From assembly GCA_007693435.1 (NCBI GenBank), contig REDO01000185.1, positions 20,175 to 84,174 of the forward strand: a stretch of 64,000 nt of DNA, in the 5' to 3' direction. The translations under genes were made by a program, and so were the position numbers. The notes beneath the pieces are model-generated. The model ran no database searches. It saw nothing but the letters and a program-made list of their open reading frames with translations, and was not told the origin of the DNA. Positions 38,590-46,953 of this stretch are shown piece by piece (the first letter of the stretch is position 1; the number at the start of each line of letters is the position of its first letter). Source of the DNA: Salinarimonadaceae bacterium (GTDB taxonomy: Bacteria > Pseudomonadota > Alphaproteobacteria > Rhizobiales > Beijerinckiaceae).

Positions 38590-39486
38590 TCACGCCTTCC
38601 GTGAGGCCGCGACGGCGACCCCGAGCGCCGCGAGCGCCATGCCGCCGATCTGCACGATGGTCAGCGTTTCGCCAAACAGCGCATAGGCCATCAGCGCCGA
38701 AACCGGCGGAACGAGATAGAGCAACGCCGCAACACCCGCCACCGCGCCCCGGCGGATCAGGGCGAGCAGCAGGAAGATGCCGCCGATCGAGATGCCGAAG
38801 ACGGACCAGGCAAGGCCGATGACCACGGGCGTGTTGAACTCGATCCGTCCGGTTTCAAGCAACATGGCCGCCGGCGCGGTGATCAGCGCGGCGCCGATGA
38901 AATGCACGACAGTGTTCGAGCGCGGGTCCTGAGTCCCGCCGGTGCGCTTCTGCCAGATCGTGCCCAACGTGATCGCGAGCATGGCGGCGAGGCAGATCGC
39001 GACTTGCATCGGCGGCGCGCCGGCGCCCTCGCCGATGCCCGGCGTTATCACGAGCGCCGCTCCGGCGAAGCCCGTCGCCACGCCCAGCCAGCGCCGCGCC
39101 GAGACGCGCTCGCCCAGAAGCCAGCCGACGAGCAGCGCGGTGGCGAGCGGCTGGAGCCCGATGATCAGCGCCGAAATCCCCGCCGACAAGCCGTTGCGCA
39201 CCGCCCAGAACACGCCGCCGAGATATAATCCGTGAAGCAGCATTCCGGCGATCAGCCCGTCGCGCCAGTCGCGCGCCGTCTTCGGCCATGCGGCGCCGGC
39301 ATGCAGAGCGATCGCGCCGAGAATGGCGATGGCGAGCACGTAGCGCAGCATCAGGAAGCTGAGCGGTTCGGCGTAGGGCGCCACGAGCCGCGCGGTGACG
39401 AAGCCCGTCGACCAGATCAGGACGAACAGCGCGGGGGCGATTCTCGCGATAGCGTTCCTGCTGGCTTCGGCGTCCTGGTTCGGCAT
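38590..39486 (-). CDS. EamA-family (DMT) transporter
   Basis: The 298-residue product from ATG 39486 has about ten membrane segments in two EamA repeats: IAPALFVLIWSTGFVTARLV opens the first, with ISALIIGLQPLATALLVGWL closing it, and AVAGVAALLYLVPPVSALMA with LTIVQIGGMALAALGVAVAA closing the second. It is a drug/metabolite exporter type protein; substrate unknown. The 640-residue track frame is an antisense extension over the neighbouring YihY gene. Confidence 0.9.
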   Translation of the reverse strand: MPNQDAEASRNAIARIAPALFVLIWSTGFVTARLVAPYAEPLSFLMLRYVLAIAILGAIALHAGAAWPKTARDWRDGLIAGMLLHGLYLGGVFWAVRNGLSAGISALIIGLQPLATALLVGWLLGERVSARRWLGVATGFAGAALVITPGIGEGAGAPPMQVAICLAAMLAITLGTIWQKRTGGTQDPRSNTVVHFIGAALITAPAAMLLETGRIEFNTPVVIGLAWSVFGISIGGIFLLLALIRRGAVAGVAALLYLVPPVSALMAYALFGETLTIVQIGGMALAALGVAVAASRKA

Positions 39487-39606
39487 AAGGGTTGGCGCCT
39501 TGTGACGGGAGCGGCCGATTGGCGGCTGCGGCCGGGGATCGCGCGATTTAGCGCCTTGCGTCGCGCGGCGCCATGGCCCATTTGGCGTAAGGGGAGTAGC
39601 GCCGCC

Positions 39607-40497
39607 TTGCAAGCCATCGGTCGAGTCTTCGCAGTCCTGTATCTGGCGTACAACCGCATGATCCTGCATGACGGCTGGGCGATCGCGAGCCATATCGCCT
39701 TGTCGGCGCTCTTCTCCTTCTTCCCCTTCCTGATCCTGCTGACCGCGCTCGCGAGCTTCTTCGGGGCGGGCGCGCTCGCGGACGATGCCGCCGGGCTCAT
39801 CCTCGACGTGCTCCCGCAGGAGGTCGGCATGCCGATCGCCGCCGAGGTGCGCACCGTGCTCACTGAATGGCGCGGCGATCTGCTCACCATCGGCGCGGCG
39901 CTGGCCCTCTACTTCTCCTCGAACGGCATCGAGGCGTTGCGGGTCGGTCTCAACCGCGCCTACGGCGTGCGCGAGAACCGCAGCTGGTATCTGACGCGCA
40001 TCGAATCGATCTTCTACGTCGTCATCGGCGCGGGCGTGATGCTCGTCTTCGCCTTCGGAGTCGTTCTGGGGCCGCTGATCTGGGGGACGCTCGTGAGCTA
40101 CTTTCCGCCGCTCGCCGAGTTCACGCGGGTGGTCGATGTCCTGCGACTGGGCGGTACGGCGTTCATCATCGTCGTGGCGCTGATCGTCACGCACAAGTAC
40201 CTCGCGGCCGGCGAACGCAGCTTCCTCTCGATCCTGCCGGGCGTCTTCGTGACTCTGTTTCTCTGGCTGCTCGGCGGGTTCGTCTTCGGCGCGTATCTCG
40301 CGCATTTTCCCCAAGCCTATGCGACGACCTATGGCGGCCTCGCCACGGCGATGATCGCGCTGATCTTCCTCTACACGCTCGCCGCGATCTACATCTACGG
40401 CGGCGAGATCAACGGCGCGATCGCGGCGATGCGGCGCGCGGCGGCGAAGCGTCTGCGCTCGAAGGCGACGCGCTATGAGGGCGGCTGGCACTGGTGA
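39607..40497 (+). CDS. YihY/UPF0761-family membrane protein
   Basis: The 296-residue inner membrane protein has six predicted membrane segments, including IASHIALSALFSFFPFLILL, GAALALYFSSNGIEALRVGLNRAY, IFYVVIGAGVMLVFAFGVVLG and MIALIFLYTLAAIYIYGGEING. These are YihY/BrkB family hallmarks. Role unknown despite old RNase BN labels. I choose TTG at 39607, ten bases after AAGGGGAG; the track start at 39232 is antisense to the transporter. Confidence 0.88.
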   Translation: MQAIGRVFAVLYLAYNRMILHDGWAIASHIALSALFSFFPFLILLTALASFFGAGALADDAAGLILDVLPQEVGMPIAAEVRTVLTEWRGDLLTIGAALALYFSSNGIEALRVGLNRAYGVRENRSWYLTRIESIFYVVIGAGVMLVFAFGVVLGPLIWGTLVSYFPPLAEFTRVVDVLRLGGTAFIIVVALIVTHKYLAAGERSFLSILPGVFVTLFLWLLGGFVFGAYLAHFPQAYATTYGGLATAMIALIFLYTLAAIYIYGGEINGAIAAMRRAAAKRLRSKATRYEGGWHW

Positions 40498-40637
40498 AAC
40501 GGCGCCCGGCACCGCGTTCGAGCAGGCTTCACCCCTTGCAGGCGACCAACGCGCTCGACGAGGCTGTGGATATCGGACAGGCGCACGAATTGGACAGCCG
40601 TCGTCGTCATCCGTAAATTCCCCTTGAGGGAGCTGTC

Positions 40638-41789
40638 ATGACGTCTTCGGAGACCAGACCAACGCGACGCGCCGTCTTGAGCGGAGCGCTGTCGTCTCTA
40701 TCGGCGATCTGCGTCGCCGGCGCGCCGATCATATCGAGCGGGCGCGCGCTCGCCGGCGCAAGCCAGCCCGTATGGAGCGCGTCGTCTTCGCATGTGATCG
40801 ATCCGAGGGACGGCATCTTGACCGCCCCCGGAATCGTGACCTTTCAACGCGGCGCCTTTCAAATGCAGGGGATCGCGCGTGGCGAATTCCAGCGCCGCGC
40901 CGCCTTTCTCGACGCCGTTTTCTCGCCTGACGGAACCCGCTTCGTGGCTTCCACAGGGATAGGCATCGCAAGAAAATGGCGTCTGCCTGGTCGAGACGCA
41001 GAGCGTTTCAGGGCTGAGGAAACAGATACATTCGGCTCCAGCGATGAGTCTGTCGGCGCGATCAATGCGATCAAATGGTCGAATGACGGCCGCCTGATCA
41101 TGTATGCCGAGGGATGGAATCTCGTCAGGTTCTTCGCCGCTGATGATCTTCATTACTTTGGAAGCGTATTCTATAGGGGTGTCGTGGGTTGTGATTTTTC
41201 AGATGATTCCCAGAATTACATGCTTTTTTCAAATCACAGCATTGATATTTTCGATCTGAACGACAGGAAAACTCATTCATTTCCAACTGCTCCAATTCGC
41301 AGCCCCGTCGTGAAGGCGGTGTTGGTTGGTGGCGTCTCGAAGGTCGCGACGCTTCACGACAACGGCGTAGTGGCGATCTGGGATGCGTCGTCCGGGTCGA
41401 TCCTGCAGCATTTCCGTGTGCGGGTGCAAAGAGGCGGCCAAGGTATTTCTGGCGCCATCGATGTGACGCGACAAGGAAAAGCTTTAGTCGCATCCATGGG
41501 ATCGGCCACCGCTGTGCTTTGGGATATTGAAAAAGAAGAAAAAATAATGGTTCTTGAAGGTCATGAGGATATAATTACGATGGCGAATTTTTCGCGTGAC
41601 GGACGTTTTATCGTAACGTCGTCGTTCGATAATTCGGCGAAGATTTGGGAAACCGACAGCGGGAATTTGGTGAGGAATCTGCCCGGCCATCGGGAATCGG
41701 TGCTTTCGGCCCGATTTTCTCACGATGGATGGCGAATCCTGACGACATCAAGGGATCGAACGGCGCGATTGTGGACGGCTTCCGGGTAG
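40638..41789 (+). CDS. WD40-repeat protein with Tat-like signal peptide
   Basis: The 383-residue protein begins with a twin-arginine-like leader TRRAVLSGALSSLSAICVAG, suggesting folded export. The body is a WD40/beta-propeller: FSPDGTRFVASTG, IKWSNDGRLIMYAEG, VVAIWDASSGSILQHF, FSRDGRFIVTSSFDNSAKIW, FSHDGWRILTTSRDRTARLW. About six or seven blades fit. DNA from about 41,100 to 41,700 is clearly AT-richer than the surroundings, with A/T third positions, so horizontal origin is likely. Function unknown; probably a scaffold in the periplasm. Confidence 0.8.
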   Translation: MTSSETRPTRRAVLSGALSSLSAICVAGAPIISSGRALAGASQPVWSASSSHVIDPRDGILTAPGIVTFQRGAFQMQGIARGEFQRRAAFLDAVFSPDGTRFVASTGIGIARKWRLPGRDAERFRAEETDTFGSSDESVGAINAIKWSNDGRLIMYAEGWNLVRFFAADDLHYFGSVFYRGVVGCDFSDDSQNYMLFSNHSIDIFDLNDRKTHSFPTAPIRSPVVKAVLVGGVSKVATLHDNGVVAIWDASSGSILQHFRVRVQRGGQGISGAIDVTRQGKALVASMGSATAVLWDIEKEEKIMVLEGHEDIITMANFSRDGRFIVTSSFDNSAKIWETDSGNLVRNLPGHRESVLSARFSHDGWRILTTSRDRTARLWTASG

Positions 41790-42001
41790 AGAGATCGGTT
41801 TCTCGTTTGATTTGACATGGAGATTTCCAGACCCGGCGCGAACGCCGCGCTTCGAGGGGCCAGACGCCGATCCGCGATCGCGTCCGCCACAGCCCTGAAC
41901 GCGGCCGAAAATTTCGATAGCGATTTCGAGTGAGTGGTTCGCCGCCGTATCGGCTTCGGCGGAAGGGCGGGCGCACGCCCCGCGCGTTCTTCAGCGTGCG
42001 G

Positions 42002-42634
42002 TCAGAGCGAGACGCCGTCGATCTCGCGCCGCAGTTTGTCGACGACCGGCCCGAGGCGCGGGAGCTGGGGATTGATCGCGAGCGCCCTTTCGTAGCTCGC
42101 GAGCGCTCCGAACTTGTCGCCCGATTCCTGCAGGAGATGGCCGAGCCCGGTCCATGCCCCGAAATGGCGCGGCTCCAGCGTGACCGCGCGGTGGATATCG
42201 GCGATGGCGGCGATGGGATCGCCGAGGCGCTGGAAGGCTGCGGCGCGCCTGTTCCAGGCCTCCGCCCAGTCCGGCTGGAGGGTCACCACGCGATCGAGGA
42301 GCTCCACTGCAAGCGCGGCGTCGCGTTCGCGCATGGCCTGCTGCGCGCGCGTCATGAGGAGATCGGCCGTGTCGGAGCCCGAGCGCATCCAGCGACGGTT
42401 GATCAGCAGCGAAACGCCCCGCGCCTCGCGCTCGTCGCTCGCCGCGGCGAGGCGTTCGAACAATTCGTCGAGCGCCGCGTCGGTGCGGGCGGGGCGTGGG
42501 GAGGAAGGTGTCGCCTCTTCGATCGCCGGCGCGTCATGCTGCGGCGCCTCGGCTCGCGCGCCGTGCCCCGCCATCGCCGCGACGGCGGCGAAGATTGCGA
42601 GGAAAGCGATTCGTGCCGGCACAAAAAAGCGCAT
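42002..42634 (-). CDS. Periplasmic TPR-repeat protein
   Basis: The 210-residue protein from ATG 42634 starts with a signal peptide (RFFVPARIAFLAIFAAVAAM, cleaved near ARA) and ends with three TPR units: DAALAVELLDRVVTLQPDWAEAW, RLGDPIAAIADIHRAVTLEP, SGDKFGALASYERALAINP. Such single TPR proteins are common in Hyphomicrobiales, often annotated only as tetratricopeptide proteins. The start codon lies inside the stem of the rpmJ terminator hairpin. A GTG at 42652 is another possible start. Confidence 0.85.
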   Translation of the reverse strand: MRFFVPARIAFLAIFAAVAAMAGHGARAEAPQHDAPAIEEATPSSPRPARTDAALDELFERLAAASDEREARGVSLLINRRWMRSGSDTADLLMTRAQQAMRERDAALAVELLDRVVTLQPDWAEAWNRRAAAFQRLGDPIAAIADIHRAVTLEPRHFGAWTGLGHLLQESGDKFGALASYERALAINPQLPRLGPVVDKLRREIDGVSL

Positions 42635-42662
42635 GCCGGATGATGTGGTCACCCGGCATGCG
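42623..42662 (-). terminator. Rho-independent terminator of rpmJ
   Basis: On the minus strand CGCATGCCGG and CCGGCATGCG form a perfect 10-bp stem with a 13-base loop, followed at once by CTTTTTTG. The downstream arm includes the ATG of the TPR gene and the T tract encodes its Phe-Phe. Confidence 0.8.
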
Positions 42663-42708
42663 TCGTCAATTCACAGGTAGGTGCGTCGAAACGTCTTCGA
42701 CGCGGTGA

Positions 42709-42834
42709 TCAGCCCTGACGCGCCTTGTAGCGCTTCTGGGTTTTGTTGATCACGTATACGCGGCCCTTGCGACGAACCACCTGGCAGTCGCGATGGCGCC
42801 CGCGCAGGCTCTTGAGCGAGTTGCGGATCTTCAT
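42709..42834 (-). CDS. rpmJ: 50S ribosomal protein L36
   Basis: A 41-residue protein, [20 protein letters not shown] then [21 protein letters not shown]. It has one cysteine and lacks the CxxC/C/H zinc ligands, so it is the zinc-independent (C-minus, YkgO-like) L36 usual in alphaproteobacteria. Missed as a short gene inside a longer track frame starting at 43071. It is a single-gene unit with its own terminator. Confidence 0.97.
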   Translation of the reverse strand: MKIRNSLKSLRGRHRDCQVVRRKGRVYVINKTQKRYKARQG

Positions 42835-43029
42835 CGGTCCAGTTCTCCATTGGCGCGGTCGTCGTGGACCGGCGATCTTGAAAGAATACAAATTCCGGGG
42901 TGATGCGGAAGGCGCGTGAGCGACCTCGTATCGTCGGGAGCGCGGGATACCTGAAAAGCAGTGCCCGGTCAACACCGTCGCGACCGCGCCGGACGACGGT
43001 TCGCCCGAGACCGGCTTGCGCTCCGATGA

Positions 43030-43044
43030 GAACAAATATAGAAC
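43030..43044. promoter_or_regulatory. LexA-like (SOS) box upstream of ssb
   Basis: GAACAAATATAGAAC is the complement-strand form of GTTC-N7-GTTC, the alphaproteobacterial LexA site, with an AT-rich spacer. It is intergenic, 99 bases before the ssb ATG. ssb is a plausible damage-response target. Confidence 0.6.
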
Positions 43045-43142
43045 AATACCTGCTTCATTGGCTGGGGACACGGTCGTCCCGGGGGTTGTCGCGCCGGCGG
43101 CGAGGCCTCACAAAGACGCGGACGGATCGAAGGGAGGCTCGG

Positions 43143-43688
43143 ATGGCGGGCAGCGTGAACAAGGTCATTCTCATCGGCAATCTCGGGCGCGACCCCGAAG
43201 TGCGCCGCCTCGGCAGCGGCGATCCGGTGGTCAACCTGCGCATCGCCACTTCCGAAAACTGGCGGGACAAGCAATCGGGCGAGCGCCGCGAGCGCACCGA
43301 ATGGCACACCGTGGTGATCTTCAACGAGAACCTCGCCAAGGTCGCCGAGCAATATCTGAAGAAGGGCTCGAAGGTTTACATCGAGGGCCAGCTCCAGACC
43401 CGTAAATGGCAGGACCAGAGCGGCGCGGATCGCTATTCGACCGAAATCGTCCTCCAGCGCTATCGCGGCGAGCTGACGCTCCTCGACAGCCGCGGCGGCG
43501 GCGGCGGGGGCGGATCCGACGGCAGCGACGATTATGAGCGCGGCGGCGACGAGTTCGGCCGCTCCTCGCCGATGGAGAACCGCCCCGCCCGCAGCGGCGG
43601 GCAGGGCGGAGGCGCCGGCGGCGGGCAGGGTGGCGGGCAAGGCGGCGGATCGCGCTACGACAATCTCGACGACGATATTCCGTTCTGA
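43143..43688 (+). CDS. ssb: Single-stranded DNA-binding protein
   Basis: SSB coats ssDNA in replication and repair. From ATG 43143 the 181-residue protein opens [20 protein letters not shown], has the OB-fold blocks [40 protein letters not shown] and [15 protein letters not shown], a glycine-rich linker ([13 protein letters not shown], then GGG repeats) and the acidic tip NLDDDIPF that recruits partner proteins. The 262-residue track frame starts too early. A LexA-like box upstream suggests SOS control. Confidence 0.97.
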   Translation: MAGSVNKVILIGNLGRDPEVRRLGSGDPVVNLRIATSENWRDKQSGERRERTEWHTVVIFNENLAKVAEQYLKKGSKVYIEGQLQTRKWQDQSGADRYSTEIVLQRYRGELTLLDSRGGGGGGGSDGSDDYERGGDEFGRSSPMENRPARSGGQGGGAGGGQGGGQGGGSRYDNLDDDIPF

Positions 43689-43716
43689 CCCTCGCCGTTC
43701 CGGTCGGCGTCCGCGC

Positions 43717-44223
43717 TCAGCCGGCGCGCCAGCGGCGCGCGATCAGCGCGTCGAGCGACAGCGCGCCCGGTCCCCGCGCCACGACCACGAGAAGCGCCAC
43801 GGCCCAGAGCCCGTGCGTGACCCAGGCTTCCGGGTAGACGAAGATCTGGATCGTCGCGGTCATGATGAGCAGGCCCAAAGCCGCGTAGCGCGTGGCGAGG
43901 CCGATGACGAGCAGGACCGGCAGCGCGTGCTCGGCGATCGTCGCCAGATAGGCCGCGAGCGCCGGATCGATCACTGGCAGCGCGTATTCGTATTCGAAGA
44001 GGAAGAAGGTCGAATCCTTCAGGGCGAAGCCGTCGACCTTGGTGCGTCCCGATTGCCAGAACACGGCGGCCGGAAAGATGCGCGCGGCGAAGGCGACGAG
44101 CCACCAGGGCGTGCGCTCCATCGTCGCGATGCTCCAGCGCACAAGGCGCTCGGCCGTCGAGCCCGTCGGTTTCGCTTCGCCGTCCGACCGCGTCGCGGTT
44201 TTCTCCGTGATAGTCTCGATCAT
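43717..44223 (-). CDS. DoxX family membrane protein of the bufferin operon
   Basis: The 168-residue protein from ATG 44223 has four membrane segments, opening at [20 protein letters not shown] and continuing through [40 protein letters not shown] and [20 protein letters not shown]. This is the DoxX pattern. It is the last gene of the bufA-bufB-bufC-doxX operon and starts 13 bases after the bufC stop; DoxX-like proteins are the usual fourth member (GigD-type in Caulobacter). It may feed electrons or handle thiol chemistry in the membrane; its role here is inferred from synteny. Confidence 0.85.
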   Translation of the reverse strand: MIETITEKTATRSDGEAKPTGSTAERLVRWSIATMERTPWWLVAFAARIFPAAVFWQSGRTKVDGFALKDSTFFLFEYEYALPVIDPALAAYLATIAEHALPVLLVIGLATRYAALGLLIMTATIQIFVYPEAWVTHGLWAVALLVVVARGPGALSLDALIARRWRAG

Positions 44224-44236
44224 GATTGTCTCCCCC

Positions 44237-44992
44237 TCAGTCAATGGAAATGACGAGGCCGCCGGCCACGGCGCGCGCGAGCGCCGCGCCGGGGTCGAAT
44301 GCGTCGTCGGTTGAAAAGGCCGCCTCGGCGGCTGACGCGAAGCCTGGATCGCGCGAAAGGGCGTCGATGAAGGCAACGTAGGCGGGTTCCGCCGCCTCCA
44401 CCCGCACAGCAAGGGCGGGACGCGAGACGATCGCGGTCTCGCCGCTCCATTGCGCGATCGGCTCCGGCGTCGCGCCGGGCTGGTTCATCCTCCAGATCGT
44501 CACGATCGGGTGCGGCGAGGCGACGATGCGAAGCGAGGGATGCAGCATGAGACGCAGGCTTTCCGGATCGCGCCCGGCCGCCGCCACGAGGGCCTCGATT
44601 GCGACAGGCGTGGCGTCGGCCGCGTGATAGGCCTCGCCCAGCGCGAATTCCAGGCGCGCGACGTCGGGCAGGTATGGCAGGCCGGCCGCCGGTTCGAAGC
44701 CGGCGAGAAAAGCCGGAAAATCTTCTCCGTAGCGCATCATCAGGCGCGAGCGCGGCGGATGTTTCTCCACGAAGAGGCGGGCGCAAGCGGTGAAGAACTC
44801 CTCGCCGACGAGCCGCTCCACGGCCGGAAACCGCGTCGCCAAAGCCTTGGCGAGCCCGACGACGACATTGTTGCGGTAGACCGCGAACCGCGCCTTCGCG
44901 ATCGCGGGATCGCGGATTGCGACATTCGCGGGAAGATCGCCGCCGAACAGGCCACGCGCAAAATCGCTCTGGCTGTCACGAAGCGCGGGCAT
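44237..44992 (-). CDS. bufC: Bufferin maturation partner BufC (DUF2063)
   Basis: A 251-residue DUF2063/HvfC-type protein: [53 protein letters not shown], and [19 protein letters not shown] define the N-terminal domain. The C-terminal part is a second winged fold. In characterised loci this protein binds the precursor peptide and presents it to the DUF692 oxidase. Its start overlaps the end of bufB by 17 bases, so the two are co-translated. ATG at 44992 is preferred over the track start at 45010. Confidence 0.88.
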   Translation of the reverse strand: MPALRDSQSDFARGLFGGDLPANVAIRDPAIAKARFAVYRNNVVVGLAKALATRFPAVERLVGEEFFTACARLFVEKHPPRSRLMMRYGEDFPAFLAGFEPAAGLPYLPDVARLEFALGEAYHAADATPVAIEALVAAAGRDPESLRLMLHPSLRIVASPHPIVTIWRMNQPGATPEPIAQWSGETAIVSRPALAVRVEAAEPAYVAFIDALSRDPGFASAAEAAFSTDDAFDPGAALARAVAGGLVISID

Positions 44993-45833
44993 AGGCCGCC
45001 TCCGGCGCAAGGATGCGCCTCGCCCGGTCGGCCTCGGCCGCGAGCGTGGCGAAATCGGGCACGTCGTTGTCCCATTCGATAAGGCTCGGCAGGGCGCCGG
45101 CGCGCGAGATGACGTGGGCGTAGAGCGACCAGACCGGATCGGCGACCGGAGTGCCGTGCGCGTCGATCAGGAGCGGGGATCCGTCGGGCAGCGTCTGCGC
45201 CTCGTGGCCGGCGAGATGGATCTCGCCCACATGCTCAAGCGGAAAGGCCGCGAGATATCCGAACGCGTCCGTCCCCTGATTGACCGCCGAGACGAAGACG
45301 TTGTTCACGTCGAGCAGCAACCCGCAGCCGGTGCGCTTCGCGATCGCGCGCAGGAATTCCGTCTCGGCCATCGTGGTGTCGGCGAAGGCGAGGTAATTGG
45401 AGGGATTCTCAAGCAGAATTCGTCGTCCGAGCGCGCCTTGCGTCTCGTCGATATGGTTGCAGACGAGCGCGAGCGTCTCGTCGTTATAGGGCAGTGGCAG
45501 CAGATCGTTGAGATAGGCGTCCTCGTGCGTCGACCAGGCGAGGTGCTCGGAGAAGCTCTCGGGCTCGTAGCGATCGCAGAGCGCCCGCAACCGCGCCAGA
45601 TGCTCGCGGTCGAGAGGGGCATGCCCGCCTATCGAGAGGGAGACGCCGTGCAAGGACAATGCGTAATCCGCCCGCAGGGCCGTGAGCCGCGCATGGGCCG
45701 GGCCGCCCTCTCCCATGTAGTTCTCCGCATGGACCTCGAAGAAGCCGAGATCGGGCTTCGTCTCGCGGATGGCCTCGAAATGCTCCGGCTTGAAGCTGAG
45801 GCCGGGCGCGGCGGGCAGGGTGGTCGGTCGCAT
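44976..45833 (-). CDS. bufB: Multinuclear non-heme iron oxidase BufB (DUF692)
   Basis: The 285-residue TIM-barrel protein belongs to the MNIO (DUF692) family, which modifies cysteines of RiPP precursors into thiooxazoles or related groups. Metal-ligand blocks: [77 protein letters not shown] and [10 protein letters not shown]. All expected His/Glu/Asp/Asn positions are intact. It follows the bufA precursor by about 94 bases that contain a perfect palindrome. Confidence 0.92.
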   Translation of the reverse strand: MRPTTLPAAPGLSFKPEHFEAIRETKPDLGFFEVHAENYMGEGGPAHARLTALRADYALSLHGVSLSIGGHAPLDREHLARLRALCDRYEPESFSEHLAWSTHEDAYLNDLLPLPYNDETLALVCNHIDETQGALGRRILLENPSNYLAFADTTMAETEFLRAIAKRTGCGLLLDVNNVFVSAVNQGTDAFGYLAAFPLEHVGEIHLAGHEAQTLPDGSPLLIDAHGTPVADPVWSLYAHVISRAGALPSLIEWDNDVPDFATLAAEADRARRILAPEAAYARAS

Positions 45834-45880
45834 GACGGTCTCCGCTGTCTGATGATGCGGCGGCGTAGGCGCCGCCGTGA

Positions 45881-45906
45881 CCCCTCCCCGCTGCAGCGGG
45901 GAGGGG
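45881..45906. terminator. Perfect 26-bp palindrome between bufA and bufB
   Basis: CCCCTCCCCGCTG mirrored exactly around CTGCAG. On the bufA mRNA it forms a very stable hairpin 21 bases after the bufA stop. With no T tract it is best read as a partial attenuator or 3'-end protector giving more bufA than bufBC mRNA. Confidence 0.55.
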
Positions 45907-45927
45907 GGACTCGTTCTCGCCTGGAGG

Positions 45928-46212
45928 TCAGGTCGGGCGATCGATCTCGGAGAGCGAGCCCATGCCGTACGGCGTCTCCATGCTCTCGCAGGTGCCGGCG
46001 GGGACGAGCTTCCAGGCGTTGCCCTGGTAATCCACCGTCGAGGTGCCGGAGCAGGTCGTGCCCGGACCGGCGGCGCAGTCGTTCTGGCCGGCGAGCGCCA
46101 CGCCGTAGCACTTCTCCATTGTGGCGTCCTGCGCCTGACCCGGGGCGCTCATCAGCGCGAGGGCTGCGGCGACGGATCCGGCGAGGGCGAGCTGGCGGGT
46201 GGTGCTGTTCAT
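45928..46212 (-). CDS. bufA: Bufferin precursor peptide BufA (DUF2282)
   Basis: The 94-residue precursor from ATG 46212 (AGGGAG upstream) has a signal peptide ([20 protein letters not shown], cleaved near AQA/QD) and the DUF2282 core [20 protein letters not shown], then [20 protein letters not shown] and GTC. Cysteines are C35, C46, C54 and C75, the four-Cys bufferin-1 pattern. Family knowledge: two cysteines are converted by the DUF692 enzyme and the secreted peptide chelates copper. The last 19 residues form a polar tail ending SEIDRPT. Confidence 0.9.
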   Translation of the reverse strand: MNSTTRQLALAGSVAAALALMSAPGQAQDATMEKCYGVALAGQNDCAAGPGTTCSGTSTVDYQGNAWKLVPAGTCESMETPYGMGSLSEIDRPT

Positions 46213-46285
46213 GATGAGGCTCCCTTGGTCGTTGAACGGGGTGTTGCGCGATTTTCGCGAGGACCCTTGATGGTTCCCGATGCCG

Positions 46286-46313
46286 AATTCGCCCGCTAGG
46301 ATGGATTCGTTAC
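46286..46313 (-). promoter_or_regulatory. SigF-type ECF promoter of the bufferin operon
   Basis: Minus strand GTAACG, 16-base spacer, CGAATT. This matches the GTAACC-N16-CGAA type motif known for SigF of Caulobacter. It would start a transcript about 65-70 bases before bufA. Confidence 0.75.
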
Positions 46314-46370
46314 GCCGATCACGCGGATGTGTTCGCGCCATCACGTCTCCGTGAAATCGTAACGAACGAC

Positions 46371-46396
46371 GTAACGAAAGGCGCCTGCCCGCCGAA
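46371..46396 (+). promoter_or_regulatory. SigF-type ECF promoter of the sigma factor gene
   Basis: GTAACG, 16-base spacer, CGAA, same motif and spacing as the divergent bufA promoter. The -10 element ends about 11 bases before the sigma ATG, so the leader would be only a few bases long. A second GTAACG copy lies 12 bases upstream without a matching -10. Confidence 0.7.
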
Positions 46397-46407
46397 CTGG
46401 AGTGCGA

Positions 46408-46953
46408 ATGAGTTCAGCCGACGAACGAAAGTGGGCCGACATGATGCGCGCCGCGCTTTCTGGAGACGAGAAACGCTATTGTGAGTTCCTGAACGAGGTC
46501 GCGCCCGTGTTGCGCCGGCTCGTCAGGGCGCGCGCCAGCGGACTCGACGCCGAATGCGAGGACATCCTGCAGGAGACGCTCCTCGCCATTCATCTCAAGC
46601 GCCATACTTGGCGTGAGGACGAACCTTTGCGCCCGTGGCTGTTCTCCATCGCGCGCTACAAGATCGTCGACGCTTACCGCTCCCGCGGGCGCCGCGTGGC
46701 GCTCGACATCGAGGATTTCGCCGAGACGCTTCCCGCGCCGGCGGAGGAGGACGCGACGCAGCGCGGCGACATGGAGCGCGTTCTGGCGGCGCTCGACGAC
46801 CGGTCGGCCGCCATCGTGCGCGCCATCGGCCTTGAGGGCGCAAGCGTGTCGGAAGTCGGCGCGCAGCTGTCGATGAGCGAGGGAGCGGTGCGGGTCGCGC
46901 TGCACCGTGGATTGAAGAAGCTCGCGGAGATGCGGGCGAGGATGCTGGAATGA
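46408..46953 (+). CDS. sigF: ECF sigma factor, SigF type
   Basis: The 181-residue sigma factor has region 2 ([40 protein letters not shown]) and region 4 ([39 protein letters not shown]). No other domains. It is coupled by ATGA to a NrsF-type anti-sigma gene, the arrangement of SigF-NrsF in Caulobacter and Bradyrhizobium, where oxidative or metal stress releases the sigma. ATG at 46408 is preferred; GTG 46402 is the track start. Matching promoters in front of itself and bufA imply autoregulation and control of the operon. Confidence 0.9.
   Translation: MSSADERKWADMMRAALSGDEKRYCEFLNEVAPVLRRLVRARASGLDAECEDILQETLLAIHLKRHTWREDEPLRPWLFSIARYKIVDAYRSRGRRVALDIEDFAETLPAPAEEDATQRGDMERVLAALDDRSAAIVRAIGLEGASVSEVGAQLSMSEGAVRVALHRGLKKLAEMRARMLE

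Noticed and set aside
46359-46386. First GTAACG copy upstream of the sigma factor as a promoter
   Set aside because: At 16-base spacing its -10 would be GCGCCT, not CGAA; the second copy 12 bases downstream fits exactly.
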